Positions 59,201 to 62,216 of a stretch of 64,000 nucleotides of DNA are shown here, one piece after another. Each line of letters starts with the position of its first letter. Positions within the stretch are counted from its first letter, which is position 1. The stretch comes from Uloborus plumipes (taxonomy: Eukaryota > Arthropoda > Arachnida > Araneae > Uloboridae): contig JAXGGA010005139.1 in assembly GCA_038373865.1 (NCBI GenBank), forward strand, positions 16,871-80,870, written 5' to 3'. The notes beneath the pieces are model-generated. The model was not told the origin of the DNA. It did not search any database and saw only the letters and a program-made list of their open reading frames with translations. The position numbers and the translations under genes were made by a program.

Positions 59201-61334
59201 TTTGGCTATTTTCATTTTTTAAATTTTTATAGCTATCTTTAAGTGTAAAACTATCGTTCGAAGACATCATTTTAATTTTAATTATTTGTAAAACTCGAAC
59301 TTGAAAAACGAAATTGAAACAAGCGATTTTTCACATTCGTTATTTTAGCATGGTGCCGACGATATAGTCTATGAGCTAGCATCGTTTTCAAGTGACATTT
59401 TTAAGACGCGTCTGGCTCTTTAATATATCTTTCCCGCTGCTCTTCTGAGCAGCATGCGGGGTGCCTGGTGGCAGAGAGTGGTTGCGTTTTTTACTGCGCA
59501 TCGCATTTTTGCTGGTGAAAATGGTGATTTTTTAACCATTTTTGGGGCAATGAGAAACTTAAACCTGTCGTAAGTATGTCACGTAATATATCGATGGAAA
59601 GCTCAATTTCTTGCCGCCACAAAGGTTTTTGACTTTTTATTCTACTATCATTAGAATAAAAGTTGCACGGAAAAACTTTTGATTTTTTTTTTTTTTTTTT
59701 TTTTTTCGTTTTTTAACAGCTCTGTATTTTGTACAGTTTCGGAAGTAGAAATCTAAAACTTGGCAGGATTACTTAGCTTGTCATGTGCGTCCTACTCACC
59801 AATTTTCGTCAAAATCGGAAATAGTGCGGTCAAAACTTTTGTTTCGTGATTGATTTGATGCGAAATTGCCTAAAAATGGCTTAAGGTAGTAAGTAGTCTG
59901 GTAACTTTGGTTCAGAAAATCGAAAAAATTTTTTTTGCTTAACTTAAAAGTACAATGTTTTGTGAATATACTGTGGAAATTTCGGACAGAAATTCGAAAT
60001 ATTTCGGGAGGTAGTACGAGTGTTCTAGAGCGCCTCAGAGTCTAACCTTTAAAATAGTAGTCTGGTAACTTAGATTCAAAAAATCGATTTTTTTTTTTTT
60101 TTTTTTGCTTAATTTGAAAGTACAATGTCTTAAGAATGTACTGTAAGAAATTTCAGACAGAAATTCGAAATATTTCGGGAGTTATAATTAGTTTTCTAGA
60201 GCGTCTCGGAGTTTGCTGTTGAACTTTAAACGCGTTTTTCTCAAAACATTGTTTTTCTGGTCGGTCCGGGTCCTAACTGTTTTTCTACTGAACCGATTGC
60301 TTTCAAATTTCAAGAGGCTGTTCTACACACTTATAGTTTTCGTCGGTACTAAAGAGAATTTTTTTCACCCCTAACTTTTTATTTTACAACCCTTTCTTTG
60401 CTAAAATAAAAGGAGTTTTTTTTTATAGTCCGCCATTTTGTTATTTACCCTTGAAATTTAACTTCAGTAGTTCCGACCAGAATGACATGTCTATAGATTA
60501 AGAATAATCAAGAATATTTGATTTCGTTTCGTTTCGGGGCTATATGCCCAGGTTTTTGATGAGGACTACAATCTAGTGTCTTGCCTCCGTTACACATGAT
60601 TTTTATTACATATATCTTATACAGACAATGTATGAAAGAGTTACATCACAAAGGAAGGAAAGTACATCCGGAGCGAGGGTGGGAGTCGAACCCACCGTCT
60701 CAGAGTTATTGGCTACACGCCTTAGACCGCTCGGCCACTGAGAACCCCGAATATTTGATTTCAGATAACATCAAGAGCCAAAATCACCCGGGCCACCCAC
60801 GTGCATTTTTCTTGAGGTTCCAACTTCGAGTGACAATAATAGTAGTAATAAACTATTAAATTTTTCAAATAAATTGTTTTCTATATTTTCAATATGTAAA
60901 TAAAAACACTCTTAATATTCAAGATAATTCATTTTTATTTTCCCATAAAACCCCACCCTCCGAAAAAGTCATGAAAATAGGCATGAGTTACCAGACTACT
61001 ACCTTAAAAACCATTGATTTCGGCTGCCAGACTCCCGTCATGCTGCTCAGAAGAGCATAGAGAAGGATATATTAAAGAGCCAGACTTCTTAAAATGGTTG
61101 TTTTTTTCGACGTTGCTAGCTCTTGGACCTATAGGAGCAGCACTCACCTTCCCTTCCCTGATCTCTGCCGCCAGTGTGGTGGCCGACTTCATGAGGATCG
61201 AGTTCCGGAGGGGCGGCACCTCCTGCGCCTCGCCCCCAGGAGGCGAACCTGAAGAGCCAGTCGGCGACGAAGAAGGCGGCCCTGTAGCACAGTCGCACCA
61301 AGGACCACACCACTTTATCCAACAAGGTCGTCAT
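21756..61334 (-). CDS. FAAH2: FAAH2-like fatty-acid amide hydrolase, whole gene (7 coding exons)
   Basis: An amidase-signature serine hydrolase expected to cleave fatty-acid amides (for example endocannabinoid-type N-acyl amides) at internal membranes. Joining the exons gives about 524 residues, close to the 532 of human FAAH2. Residues 1-32 form a hydrophobic, probably membrane-associated N-terminus. The amidase core carries Lys129 in GVPLSVK, Ser204 in SGGSSGG and Ser228 in MLGSLR. Spacings of 75 and 24 equal those of the FAAH triad Lys142-Ser217-Ser241. The motifs IYTGPMCRYAEDL and GLPIGFQIVG are family-typical. Introns are GT-AG in phases 0,1,1,1,0,0 and measure about 2.2, 12.6, 9.2, 10.8, 1.75 and 1.4 kb. 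Two oddities: an apparent +1 frameshift in exon 1, and Leu226 where FAAHs have Gly. The family is certain; the substrate is inferred. Confidence 0.93.
22344..23741. other. Intron 6 of the FAAH2-like gene
   Basis: Apart from the MITE at 23085-23549, the intron is ordinary AT-rich sequence with no other feature seen. Confidence 0.7.
23085..23549. mobile_element. MITE with CGCCTTATTCAC ends, TTAC duplication
   Basis: Ends GCCTTATTCACCGTTAAC and GTTAACTGTGAATAAGGC are inverted; TTAC stands at 23081-23084 and 23550-23553. The interior repeats GGTTAA/TTAACC words (ACCCGGAGTTAAG, CTCCGGGTTAAG), extending the inverted structure. The family is not assigned. Confidence 0.7.
23742..23837 (-). CDS. FAAH2: FAAH2-like exon 6
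   Basis: A 96-nt exon with acceptor AAATTTTAG and donor GTGAGA at 23741. It encodes VNFKNLKLHYMLKSKGPLM, IDIDPEMTAAMKK (residues 298-329), matching the region where human FAAH2 has LKDLKFYWMEHDGG. Both ends are phase 0. It is too short to stand out without the flanking exons. Confidence 0.9.
24306..25012. mobile_element. hAT-type MITE, 707 bp
   Basis: Begins TAGGATGCACCGACTAGC, followed by multiple GCCGATTAATCGGC palindromic words, and ends CCGATTAATCAGTGCATCCC TA. Flanks ATGTCCAA (24298-24305) and GTGTCCAA (25013-25020) agree at 7 of 8, an 8-bp duplication as in hAT elements. It lies in intron 5 and is non-coding. Confidence 0.8.
25021..25587. other. Intron 5, 5' part: nothing recognised
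   Basis: AT-rich intronic sequence between the hAT MITE and exon 5. An 88-codon frame on the plus strand has no motif and is not supported. Confidence 0.5.
25588..25742 (-). CDS. FAAH2: FAAH2-like exon 5
   Basis: Acceptor ACTTCCTCCCCAG, then GYVSMKGCFPVPDAELERF, IYTGPMCRYAEDLNLTMEVL and LLKFGRK (residues 246-297). TGPMCRYAEDL is nearly invariant in FAAH2. 155 nt, phase 1 to 0; donor GTACGT at 25587. Larger open frames reported here on the plus strand are antisense shadows. Confidence 0.94.
25743..26189. other. Intron 4, 3' end: nothing recognised
   Basis: Plain intronic sequence upstream of the exon 5 acceptor. Confidence 0.5.
26194..26414. mobile_element. piggyBac-like MITE, short form
   Basis: TTAA (26190-26193) CCCATTAATACC ... 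AGGCATTAATGGG TTAA (26415-26418). Same ends as the long form, with an internal deletion leaving 221 bp. Confidence 0.85.
26795..27000. repeat. MITE family A copy
   Basis: TATACTGTAAAAGCAACAG, ATACTGGCAGCAGAGGTTCC and CAGTTTTACAGTTTATTACT modules; a second partial unit follows to about 27000. Confidence 0.6.
27097..27402 (+). repeat. R1 element, 5' part of a copy split by a foldback
   Basis: ACTTCCTTTTACGCAGTAAA through CTCGTGACGTCTGTATGTAC. A 77-bp MITE (27247-27323) and a 2.6-kb foldback interrupt it; the copy resumes at 30020. Confidence 0.8.
27247..27323. mobile_element. 77-bp mini-MITE
   Basis: Ends CGCCGTTCCGGAAGAACAAT and ATTGTTCTTCCGGAACGGCG-like CACTGTTCTTCCGGAACAGC G are inverted over about 25 bp each, leaving about 27 bp of loop. 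ATAT stands on both sides. The R1 copy at 47281 has the empty site ACATATAAGCAGCC. Confidence 0.8.
27403..30019. mobile_element. hAT-type foldback element, 2.6 kb
   Basis: The left end TAGGGTGGAGCGAAAAAC is mirrored by GTTTTTCGCTCCACCCTA at the right. The perfect 8-bp duplication ATGTACGT lies at 27395-27402 and 30020-30027. The two arms (about 27403-28515 and 28890-30019) are inverted copies of each other over more than 1.1 kb with scattered differences, leaving a loop of about 375 bp. Both arms keep a frame of 60-70 codons containing GETCLTSDSNC and INVLKICKQRGWV, so that peptide is encoded twice, in opposite directions (27827-28030 minus, 29413-29598 plus). No transposase domain is recognised. 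Confidence 0.88.
30020..30590 (+). repeat. R1 element, 3' part of the split copy
   Basis: Resumes at GTATGTATGTATG, then TGCCGTAGAAGCTTCTAGC, the TTGGCGA cluster at 30235-30330, and the end TACACGTAAAAGGAAGTAGT. Confidence 0.8.
30591..31139. other. Nothing recognised
   Basis: Very AT-rich, with A and T homopolymers; no feature is supported. Confidence 0.4.
31140..31275. repeat. MITE family A fragment
   Basis: AATAAACTGTAAATTTGCAG, TTTATTACTGTAAAATTGG and TATACTGTAAGAACAACATT modules. Confidence 0.55.
31276..32726. other. Intron 4 interior: nothing recognised
   Basis: A 125-codon minus-strand frame at 31947-32324 is composed of common residues with no motif and overlaps another frame. The segment CTGGACCAAATTTGGCAGGG near 31811 resembles words inside Helitron-type repeats, but no ends are found. 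Confidence 0.35.
32795..33110 (-). repeat. Repeat family B, uninterrupted copy
   Basis: Mirrors 1289-1420 joined to 1694-1850; gives the empty site for the family C insertion (AAATGCAAGAAAATAC then TAAATTTGGCAACAGC). Confidence 0.65.
33130..33770. mobile_element. Inverted-repeat MITE
   Basis: The core inverted pair ATCGTCACCAGGGGACATTT (33167) and AAATTTTCCCCTGGTGACGAT (ending 33725) extends outward through A/T-rich arms (AAAGTTTAAAAC and TTTTTTAAACTTT). The interior is non-coding. Confidence 0.7.
33776..35473 (+). mobile_element. 1.7-kb element with ~145-bp tandem array, copy 1
   Basis: Terminal inverted repeat AGCCTACTTTCCCGT (33776-33790) and ACGGGAAAGTAGGCT (35459-35473). The left part has AAATATCGCCAAGTCC words. 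From about 33990 to 34740 about five units repeat every 144-150 bp, each with AACATTGAACCGTTCAA, CCTAATAACTTTT, GTGAACAGTCCGATT and TTGTTCGAAAGATCTCGG. The right part has GACTCCGATTCCGCAAACAT and an ACTATAACAGTTACATTC segment. A second copy is at 62217-63928. Confidence 0.85.
35614..35872 (+). repeat. 3' end of the CAGGGGTGCC hAT-type element
   Basis: TTTTTGATGGCGCAACTTG, GCCATAATCCCC and CTGTGGGCACCCCTG match 8100-8340. The 5' end of this copy is absent. Confidence 0.7.
36021..36535. mobile_element. piggyBac-like MITE, long form, beside exon 4
   Basis: TTAA (36017-36020) ACCCACTAATGCC ... CAGGCATTAATGGG TTAA (36536-36539), with the same interior words as 18287-18762. It lies in intron 4 just after the exon 4 donor. 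Confidence 0.85.
36567..36686 (-). CDS. FAAH2: FAAH2-like exon 4 (nucleophilic Ser)
   Basis: Acceptor TTGTGATTTCAG, then GESALIAAAGSVIGLGNDML, GSLRVPSLFTGIYSHKPTR (residues 206-245). Ser228 in LGSLR aligns with the FAAH nucleophile in GGSIR, with Leu226 in place of the first Gly. HKP is the conserved end of the amidase signature. The donor GTAGGT is at 36566. A piggyBac-like MITE begins only 26 bp beyond the donor. Confidence 0.94.
36687..37189. other. Intron 3, 3' end: nothing recognised
   Basis: Intronic sequence upstream of the exon 4 acceptor; no element ends were found. Confidence 0.45.
37190..37453. repeat. Hairpin MITE (GGAACGCC arms)
   Basis: Left AAAGCATATAAAACAACGTT ... GCAAGGAACGCC ... 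GCTTATGGATGCAC; right GTGCATCCATAAGC ... GGCGTTCCTTG ... AACATTGTTTTATATGC-like AATGTTGTTTTATATGCTTT. About 264 bp can fold nearly end to end. Confidence 0.7.
37470..38180. repeat. Inverted-repeat element with a second hairpin
   Basis: TAATCCAACGTTTGATGGCA at 37471 is mirrored by TGCCATCAAACGCTGGATTA ending near 38175. Within it, GCATGCACGTGTTTGGGG ... AAGGAACCCC and the partner GGAGTTAC ... GAAGCGCGTGCATGC (37978-38137) form a hairpin related to 37190-37453. TGACGTCA words occur at about 37742 and 37813. Confidence 0.6.
38181..40142. other. Intron 3 interior: nothing recognised
   Basis: Non-coding; a C homopolymer of about 20 at 38583-38602. A 61-codon frame at 39154-39339 has no motif. No terminal repeats were found. 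Confidence 0.4.
40614..40872. mobile_element. hAT-type MITE, 259 bp
   Basis: Ends CATGGGCGCCCATATGCGG and TATGGGCGCCCATA; duplications CTCCGGTC (40606-40613) and CTCCGGCC (40873-40880), 7 of 8 matching. A 14-G run lies near its right end. GGGCGCCC is itself palindromic. Confidence 0.8.
41191..41241. repeat. (TA)n microsatellite
   Basis: About 50 bp of TA dinucleotide just upstream of the Helitron start. Confidence 0.95.
41700..43612. repeat. Large inverted duplication, 1.9 kb
   Basis: CCTAGGATGATACAATG at 41700 is mirrored by CATTGTATCATCCTAGG ending at 43612. Arms of about 525 bp (41700-42225 and 43097-43612) match with scattered substitutions and indels, around a unique centre of about 870 bp. 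Both arms carry the same coding-like segment, pointing outward. Confidence 0.85.
41895..43103 (-). pseudogene. Broken coding remnants of an unidentified element
   Basis: Minus-strand pieces in order: 43103-42796 MAVDKKKLKEKFSVDVYP, with EADEDLINSICQKMLCACG; 42727-42416, charged and coiled-coil-like with KKVKDEGEKCEVLKLL; 42341-42150 ending PENEMVAALWDGEWVIG; then in other frames YRIKYMKRVKKDSNLYW, WPVQDDIHKTNGEQIIIIRP. The right arm repeats the last parts on the plus strand (43090-43420). The W-D-G-E-W...D.Y.IKYM...YWP..DDI pattern looks like a small barrel (Tudor/chromo-like) domain at the end of a transposon protein. I do not recognise the family. Stops and frame changes show that it is dead. 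Confidence 0.5.
43613..43989. other. Helitron interior: nothing recognised
   Basis: AT-rich, non-coding. Confidence 0.4.
43990..44400 (+). repeat. Decayed R1 copy
   Basis: ACTCACAGCCGAAATATCC, TTGAGTTAACTAGCATAAG, TTTTCCTGTGACGTTTG, ATAACTCAAAAATGG and AGTGCCTTGTTGTGTTCCTC match R1 in order with many changes. A Harbinger-type MITE interrupts it. Confidence 0.5.
44131..44310. mobile_element. PIF/Harbinger-type MITE, 180 bp
   Basis: Ends AGGCTTGGTTTCCTAG and CTAGGAAACCGGGCCT with TTA on both sides (44128-44130, 44311-44313). The 3-bp TWA duplication is typical of PIF/Harbinger. The interior is notably CpG-rich (CGTCGCCGACGCCCGGCGCG). Confidence 0.75.
44626..44935 (+). repeat. Direct duplication, ~240-bp period
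   Basis: GGCGTCGTAAAGTTTGG, GAGAAATTTA and CCCAGCCA.TGAAA occur at 44626-44690 and again at 44871-44935. Confidence 0.7.
45505..45919. other. Intron 3, 5' end: nothing recognised
   Basis: Ordinary intronic sequence downstream of the exon 3 donor. Confidence 0.5.
45920..46129 (-). CDS. FAAH2: FAAH2-like exon 3 (cis-Ser and amidase signature start)
   Basis: Acceptor TTGTTTCCCAG, then GMRSTASSMLFLDTRAAEDA, LKEAGAIVIATTNTPEMGL, ESNNYAHGKTSNPYD and TSGGSSG (residues 136-206). NTPE/E-S-N-N and G-x-x-x-N-P-Y-D are typical of animal FAAH2 proteins, and Ser204 is the expected bridging (cis) serine. The donor is GTAAGT at 45919. Length 210 nt, phase 1 at both ends. Confidence 0.94.
46224..46860. repeat. 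Repeat element carrying a SINE
   Basis: GGTATAAAGCAGTGAGTAAC, CATGCAATACACC and AACTCGTTTATTCCATCC on the left, and AAACTGCAGTCCACGGATGG with GGCGGTGTATTTC on the right. Shares these words with 51234-51420 (CATGCAATACACCGCCAACT). The unit is split by the type 3 SINE at 46331-46607. Confidence 0.55.
46331..46607 (+). mobile_element. tRNA-derived SINE, type 3, copy 2
   Basis: The head GCCCGATCGGTAAGGCATCG and the B box GGGTTCGATCCCAG are clear, followed by the body GATCAAAGATCCACCGTCTT, GACCCTTGGTTCTGGTTC and GGTTAAACCACGAGTTGTGG. Flanks are TGCTTTATACCTGA (46317-46330) and TGCTTTATACCCGA (46608-46621), a 14-bp duplication with one mismatch. Confidence 0.88.
46890..47118 (-). mobile_element. 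tRNA-derived SINE, type 2 copy
   Basis: On the minus strand: GGCCACCTTGTCTGTGGTCA (A-box region), GGGTTCGATTCCAGATTCGG (B box), then CATGAATGTTCTTTCTCTC, GAATGTGTTGTGCCG and ACGGGTCCCTATGACTTGTA. No clear duplication was found. Confidence 0.75.
47281..48060 (+). repeat. R1 element, full-length copy
   Basis: ACTTCCTTTTACGTAGTAAA to ACACGTAAAAGGAAGTAGTG. It contains the TTGGCGA cluster at 47700-47795, including CAACTTGGCGACATATCGCC. The least rearranged R1 copy in the window. Confidence 0.8.
48330..48470 (+). mobile_element. Diverged fragment of a type 1b SINE
   Basis: CCCGGGTTGTAACTTCCTCT then GTGCTGTAAATTCTTTCCT match the body of the SINE at 53964-54184. The tRNA-like head is only faintly visible. 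Confidence 0.55.
48482..48655. mobile_element. hAT-type MITE (CAGGCCCGTCATTTA), copy 1
   Basis: Left CAGGCCCGTCATTTAGGGGG, right CTTGAAATGACGGCCCT; flanks TGTCATGT (48474-48481) and TGTTATGT (48656-48663). The interior GTATTTACATATACGTGGGC is shared with copy 2. Confidence 0.8.
48790..49161. mobile_element. piggyBac-like MITE, 372 bp
   Basis: TTAA (48786-48789) CCCATTAATGCCTGAC ... CTAGGCGTTAATGGG TTAA (49162-49165). Reverse orientation relative to 18287-18762. Confidence 0.85.
49290..49535. mobile_element. MITE with GGCCATTTCACG ends, copy 2
   Basis: CACTCCGCGAAAACGCTACC and TATGTGACGCTCCTATATTT at the left, GAGCGTCACGTGCG, AAGATGGCGACC and TTTTCACGAAATGGCCC at the right, the same layout as 12605-12850. 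Confidence 0.6.
49575..49860. mobile_element. MITE with CCCAAGTAGCA ends, hosting a hAT MITE
   Basis: ACCCAAGTAGCACACTTCG at the left and TTTGCTACCTGGGC at the right are inverted. Removing 49655-49825 and one TATAAAAC leaves a short AT-rich element. Confidence 0.6.
49655..49825. mobile_element. hAT-type MITE (CAGGCCCGTCATTTA), copy 2
   Basis: CAGGCCCGTCATTTAGGGGG to ACTTGAAATGACGTCCCCG, with the perfect 8-bp duplication TATAAAAC at 49647-49654 and 49826-49833. Confidence 0.9.
49911..50153. repeat. 243-bp near-perfect palindrome
   Basis: AATTGAATCGGCAGTTTCAA at the left is matched exactly by TTGAAACTGCCGATTCAATT at the right. Arms of about 100 bp appear identical and the central ~45 bp (TAAAGCAACAAAAACTAACC and onward) is mirrored with a few mismatches. 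As a result the same 74-codon frame, starting MNRQFQEGNEDQNFKLGFFR, is open on both strands (49913-50137 and 49927-50151). Confidence 0.95.
50165..50700 (+). repeat. Repeat family D, copy 2, split by a pogo-like MITE
   Basis: Same words as 8960-9190 in order, with part of the unit duplicated (GATAAAATTCACGTTCTTTG occurs twice, near 50240 and 50375). Interrupted at 50412-50587. Confidence 0.65.
50412..50587. mobile_element. pogo/Tigger-like MITE, 176 bp
   Basis: TTGTCGACGCTCGATATAAC GACC and GGTCGTTATAACGAGCGTCG ACTG are inverted; TA on both sides. Internal GGTCTTTATAA words add further symmetry. Confidence 0.75.
50701..51233. other. Nothing certain; a 126-codon minus-strand frame without motif
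   Basis: The frame at 50696-51076 (minus) reads MSCLRFNSEFRKKLDSKHIY and onward through SLFVSKYPIWGRVFVKLCNG. It has more balanced codons than most frames here and might be a fragment of a transposon protein, but no domain is recognised. Confidence 0.3.
51234..51420 (+). repeat. Repeat related to 46224-46860
   Basis: AAGCAGTAAGTACCGCCCC, GGCTGAGGCAGGAACATGCA, ATACACCGCCAACTCGTTCA and GGACTGCAGTTTCGGGC. Ends are not defined. Confidence 0.55.
51430..51615 (-). repeat. Repeat related to 59885-60240
   Basis: TTCCGAGAGC-like GGCGCTCTAGGAAACTCG, CCCGAAATATTTCGAATTA, CTTTCAAATTAAGC and AAGTTACCAGACTACTACCT mirror the tandem units in intron 1. Confidence 0.6.
51804..52317. mobile_element. piggyBac-like MITE, second family, 514 bp
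   Basis: TTAA (51800-51803) CCCATTTATGTCCAAG ... CTACTGGGCATAAATGGG TTAA (52318-52321). Ends resemble, but differ from, the CCCATTAATGCC family. Confidence 0.8.
52497..52637. repeat. Second copy of the right end of the preceding MITE
   Basis: CTCTAACTGGTTTTCTCAAG, AACTTGTGAAAAACAGCTTT and CTACTGGGCATAAATGGGTT AA repeat 52186-52321. The left end is absent. Confidence 0.75.
52745..53120. repeat. CATCGGCCGATGA-rich repeat
   Basis: Dense short palindromes such as ATCATCGGCCGATGAGA, CTCGGCCGATCATCGAG and GGCCGATCATCGG over about 375 bp. CCAAGTAGCATCA at the left and TATGCTGCTATGG at the right may be its ends. Frames across it are not supported as genes. Confidence 0.5.
53133..53300 (+). mobile_element. 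tRNA-derived SINE, type 2, worn copy
   Basis: GTTGTCTAGTGGTGGGGATG, CCGGATTCGAATCATCGC (B-box region), TGTGTGAATGTGTTGTTGTG and AAACGGGTCCCTATGGCATG. Merges into a family A fragment at 53312-53345. Confidence 0.7.
53964..54184 (+). mobile_element. tRNA-derived SINE, type 1b
   Basis: A box in GACGGCGCAGTGGGTCTGCC and a B box in GCGGGTTCGATTCCCGCC, body GTAACTTCCTTCTCTGTGCT, then TGGAGGCAAGGCGC and CAGCCCTCATG, ending in an (AATAG)n tail. The perfect 19-bp duplication TAGGTAGCTTAGAGCCAGG lies at 53945-53963 and 54185-54203. A recent insertion into the Helitron. Confidence 0.92.
54561..55324. mobile_element. pogo/Tigger-like MITE, 764 bp
   Basis: CAGTCGAACCTCTATATATC and GATATATGGAGGTTCGACTG, with TA at 54559-54560 and 55325-55326. 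Further TCGATATAT(A/G)G words lie inside both ends. No transposase frame. Confidence 0.88.
55335..55564 (+). mobile_element. tRNA-derived SINE, type 1a, copy 1
   Basis: The head TCTCAGTGGCCGAGCGGTCT AAGGCG looks like a class II (Leu/Ser-type) tRNA, with B box GTGGGTTCGACTCCTACC. The body has GTACTTTCCTTCCTTTCTGA, ATGGAGGCAAGACAC and TAGTCCTCATC, with a (CGAAA)n tail. The 10-bp duplication TATACAAAAG is at 55325-55334 and 55565-55574. Not a working tRNA: the D-stem to anticodon region does not fold into a full cloverleaf by eye. Confidence 0.9.
55694..56170 (+). pseudogene. Helitron PIF1-like helicase, C-terminal remnant
   Basis: EFLNFLGVPGLPPHNLSLKA, then GSVVIMLRNINQPKLCNGKR and LVVRKLMNNVIYVTI lead, after a stop and frame change near 55908, into DPTDIPFEFKRFQFP, LAFVMNINKSEGQSLKVCGL, and (third frame) HGQLYVACS-like and VVYHKVLK pieces. 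This is the C-terminal helicase block of Helitron RepHel proteins, which unwinds DNA during rolling-circle transposition. Stops and frameshifts mark it as inactive. Confidence 0.85.
56350..57964. other. Intron 2 interior: mostly nothing recognised
   Basis: A family A fragment near 56505-56560 (CAGTATTATACTGTAACC), then GTTGGAAAAGGGAAGCAGCG to CCAGCCTGGCTGGCAC at 56563-56614, which matches the 3' tail of the type 2 SINE at 57965-58251. The rest is AT-rich without features; the 118-codon frame at 56758-57114 (minus) has no motif. Confidence 0.45.
57965..58251 (-). mobile_element. tRNA-derived SINE, type 2, full copy
   Basis: On the minus strand: TTGTCTAGTGGTCAGAGCAG (A box), CCGGGTTCGAGTCCCGGC (perfect B box), TTGTGTGAATGTGTTGTTGT, ACGGGTCCCTATGGCATGCG, then GCCAGCCTGGCTGGCACACG and an A-rich tail. 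The 12-bp duplication TACTCTTGAACT is at 57953-57964 and 58252-58263. The least decayed type 2 copy here. Confidence 0.92.
58264..58775. other. Intron 2, 5' end: short inverted sequences only
   Basis: GTACTTACGTATTAACA occurs two to three times near 58325-58380, and its complement TTAACACGTAAGTAC near 58515; between them AGATTTGGCG.TTTTT and AAACGCCAAATAAACC are inverted. This may be a small MITE of about 200 bp. No gene is seen. Confidence 0.4.
58776..58995 (-). CDS. FAAH2: FAAH2-like exon 2 (catalytic Lys)
   Basis: The acceptor TCCCTCCCCGCAG precedes LRSQDVVLAYMERILKVEPY, then INATVDRRFEEAMKEA (residues 63-98), matching the family pattern of a helix ending INA.V..RFEEA. It ends with PLLGVPLSVKMLLTVK, holding the catalytic Lys129. 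The donor GTAGTC at 58775 is a weak match to consensus. The exon is 220 nt and ends in phase 1. It is GC-rich and CpG-rich compared with its surroundings. The antisense-like frame at 58772-59026 is a shadow. Confidence 0.93.
58996..59403. other. Intron 1, 3' end: nothing recognised
   Basis: Intronic sequence upstream of exon 2, no element ends. Confidence 0.5.
59404..61095. mobile_element. Inverted-repeat element, 1.7 kb, in intron 1
   Basis: GTCTGGCTCTTTAATATATC and GCTGCTCTTCTGAGCAGCAT at the left are mirrored by ATGCTGCTCAGAAGAGCATA and GATATATTAAAGAGCCAGAC at the right. The interior has two tandem units (59885-60065 and 60053-60240) with AGTAGTCTGGTAACTT, AAATCGA, CGAAATATTTCGGGAG and TTCTAGAGCG, plus a type 1a SINE. 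Its right edge is about 52 bp from the exon 1 donor. Confidence 0.75.
60526..60748 (-). mobile_element. tRNA-derived SINE, type 1a, copy 2
   Basis: Minus strand: GGGGTTCTCAGTGGCCGAGC GGTCTAAGGCG head, B box GTGGGTTCGACTCCCACC, body as at 55335-55564 and a (CGAAA)n tail (TTTCGTTTCG on the plus strand). The 14-bp duplication GAATATTTGATTTC is at 60512-60525 and 60749-60762. Confidence 0.92.
61148..61334 (-). CDS. FAAH2: FAAH2-like exon 1 (start; contains apparent frameshift)
   Basis: The start ATG is at 61334-61332, giving MTTLLDKVVWSLVRLCYRAA and a hydrophobic stretch ending WLFRFASW. From there the family-like sequence EVPPLRNSILMKSATTLAAE continues in the next frame to a GTGAGT donor at 61147. 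The exon is 187 nt; dropping one G from the G5 run (C5 on the plus strand, 61233-61237) gives 186 nt, joins both parts as FASWGEAQEVPPLRNS and yields the phase 0 that exon 2 requires. An upstream in-frame ATG at 61367 would add 11 residues. TTTCGCAG just above 61355 could be a splice acceptor from an untranslated exon. Confidence 0.85.
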
Positions 61335-61393
61335 GGTCGGGGGGACGAGTTCTCTGCGAAATATCAAGGTCTACATCAAACATATATTTTTAA
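61335..61393 (-). promoter_or_regulatory. 5' leader of the FAAH2-like gene
   Basis: Only 59 bp separate the start codon from a piggyBac-like MITE. TTTCGCAG just above 61355 reads as a possible acceptor, so the true promoter may lie further upstream in or beyond repeats. No TATA box or initiator can be assigned. Confidence 0.35.
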
Positions 61394-62035
61394 CCCATTA
61401 ATGCCTAGCGTCCCTTTTTAGGGACGATCCAAAAAGTGTGCCTGAATTTTCCAAAAATGAACATTTCAACCATGTAATAGTGTTCATTTATTACTTTGGT
61501 ATTGTTTCAATTCGTTACTAACAGATTGCAGCACATAACCATTCATTGTAAAGTGTGTTCTGTAGCCGTTTTATTATGATATTTATCAAGAATGACATCG
61601 TTCACAATCTCAAGAACAAAAAGCTAGGTTTTTAAAATGATTCCTGGCTTCCCAGTTTATGTTTATTGCTGATTTTATTTCTTCTTATGAAATGTCTTTT
61701 TAGGTATTATATCGTAGGCAGACAAAAAATGTCAGTAAAAAAAGTATGCAACCTGTGGTACGTAGCGTCCCTTTCTAGGAACTATTTTTCTGTTATTAAT
61801 AAAAAAAATATTTTTTATATGACATTTTTTTTGTTTTGTCCTGTCCATTAAACCCTATACTAGACAGCAACTTAACTTGACACTGGACGTCACATCGGAC
61901 GGAGCCAAAGGGAGCTCACAAGCAGTCAGCGATCTCCTCTCATTCGCCAAGTAGGCTGTGACGTTTTATCTAGCTCGTTTTTCATAGGCTAACGTCACGC
62001 AAACTTGGGGTAAAAAATGTCAGACATTAAGTCAA
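61394..62035. mobile_element. piggyBac-like MITE, disrupted copy upstream of the gene
   Basis: TTAA (61390-61393) CCCATTAATGCCTAGC with interior AGGGACGATCC, CAGATTGCAGCACATAACC and TATATCGTAGGCAGAC as in the long form. The right end survives only as ATGTCAGACATTAAG near 62018, after about 145 bp of foreign sequence (61860-62005). Confidence 0.7.
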
Positions 62036-62216
62036 ATTTCGGGAATGAGATGCGTCGAACGAAAAAAAAAGTTCATTCAAACCGGACTGTTCACTCAAAA
62101 GTTATTAGTGGGGTACAGACAGACGCGCGCATTTTTCCCATCTCAGAACCATATTATCCAAATTTTTTAACTTTTCAGTATTTATTTTATTATTTCATTT
62201 ATTTTTGTCCTTTTTT
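62036..62216. other. Fragment of the tandem unit of the following element
   Basis: GAACGAAAAAAAAAGTTCATTC and ACTGTTCACTCAAAAGTTAT TAG correspond, in reverse orientation, to one ~145-bp unit of the array at 62500-63200. Confidence 0.5.
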
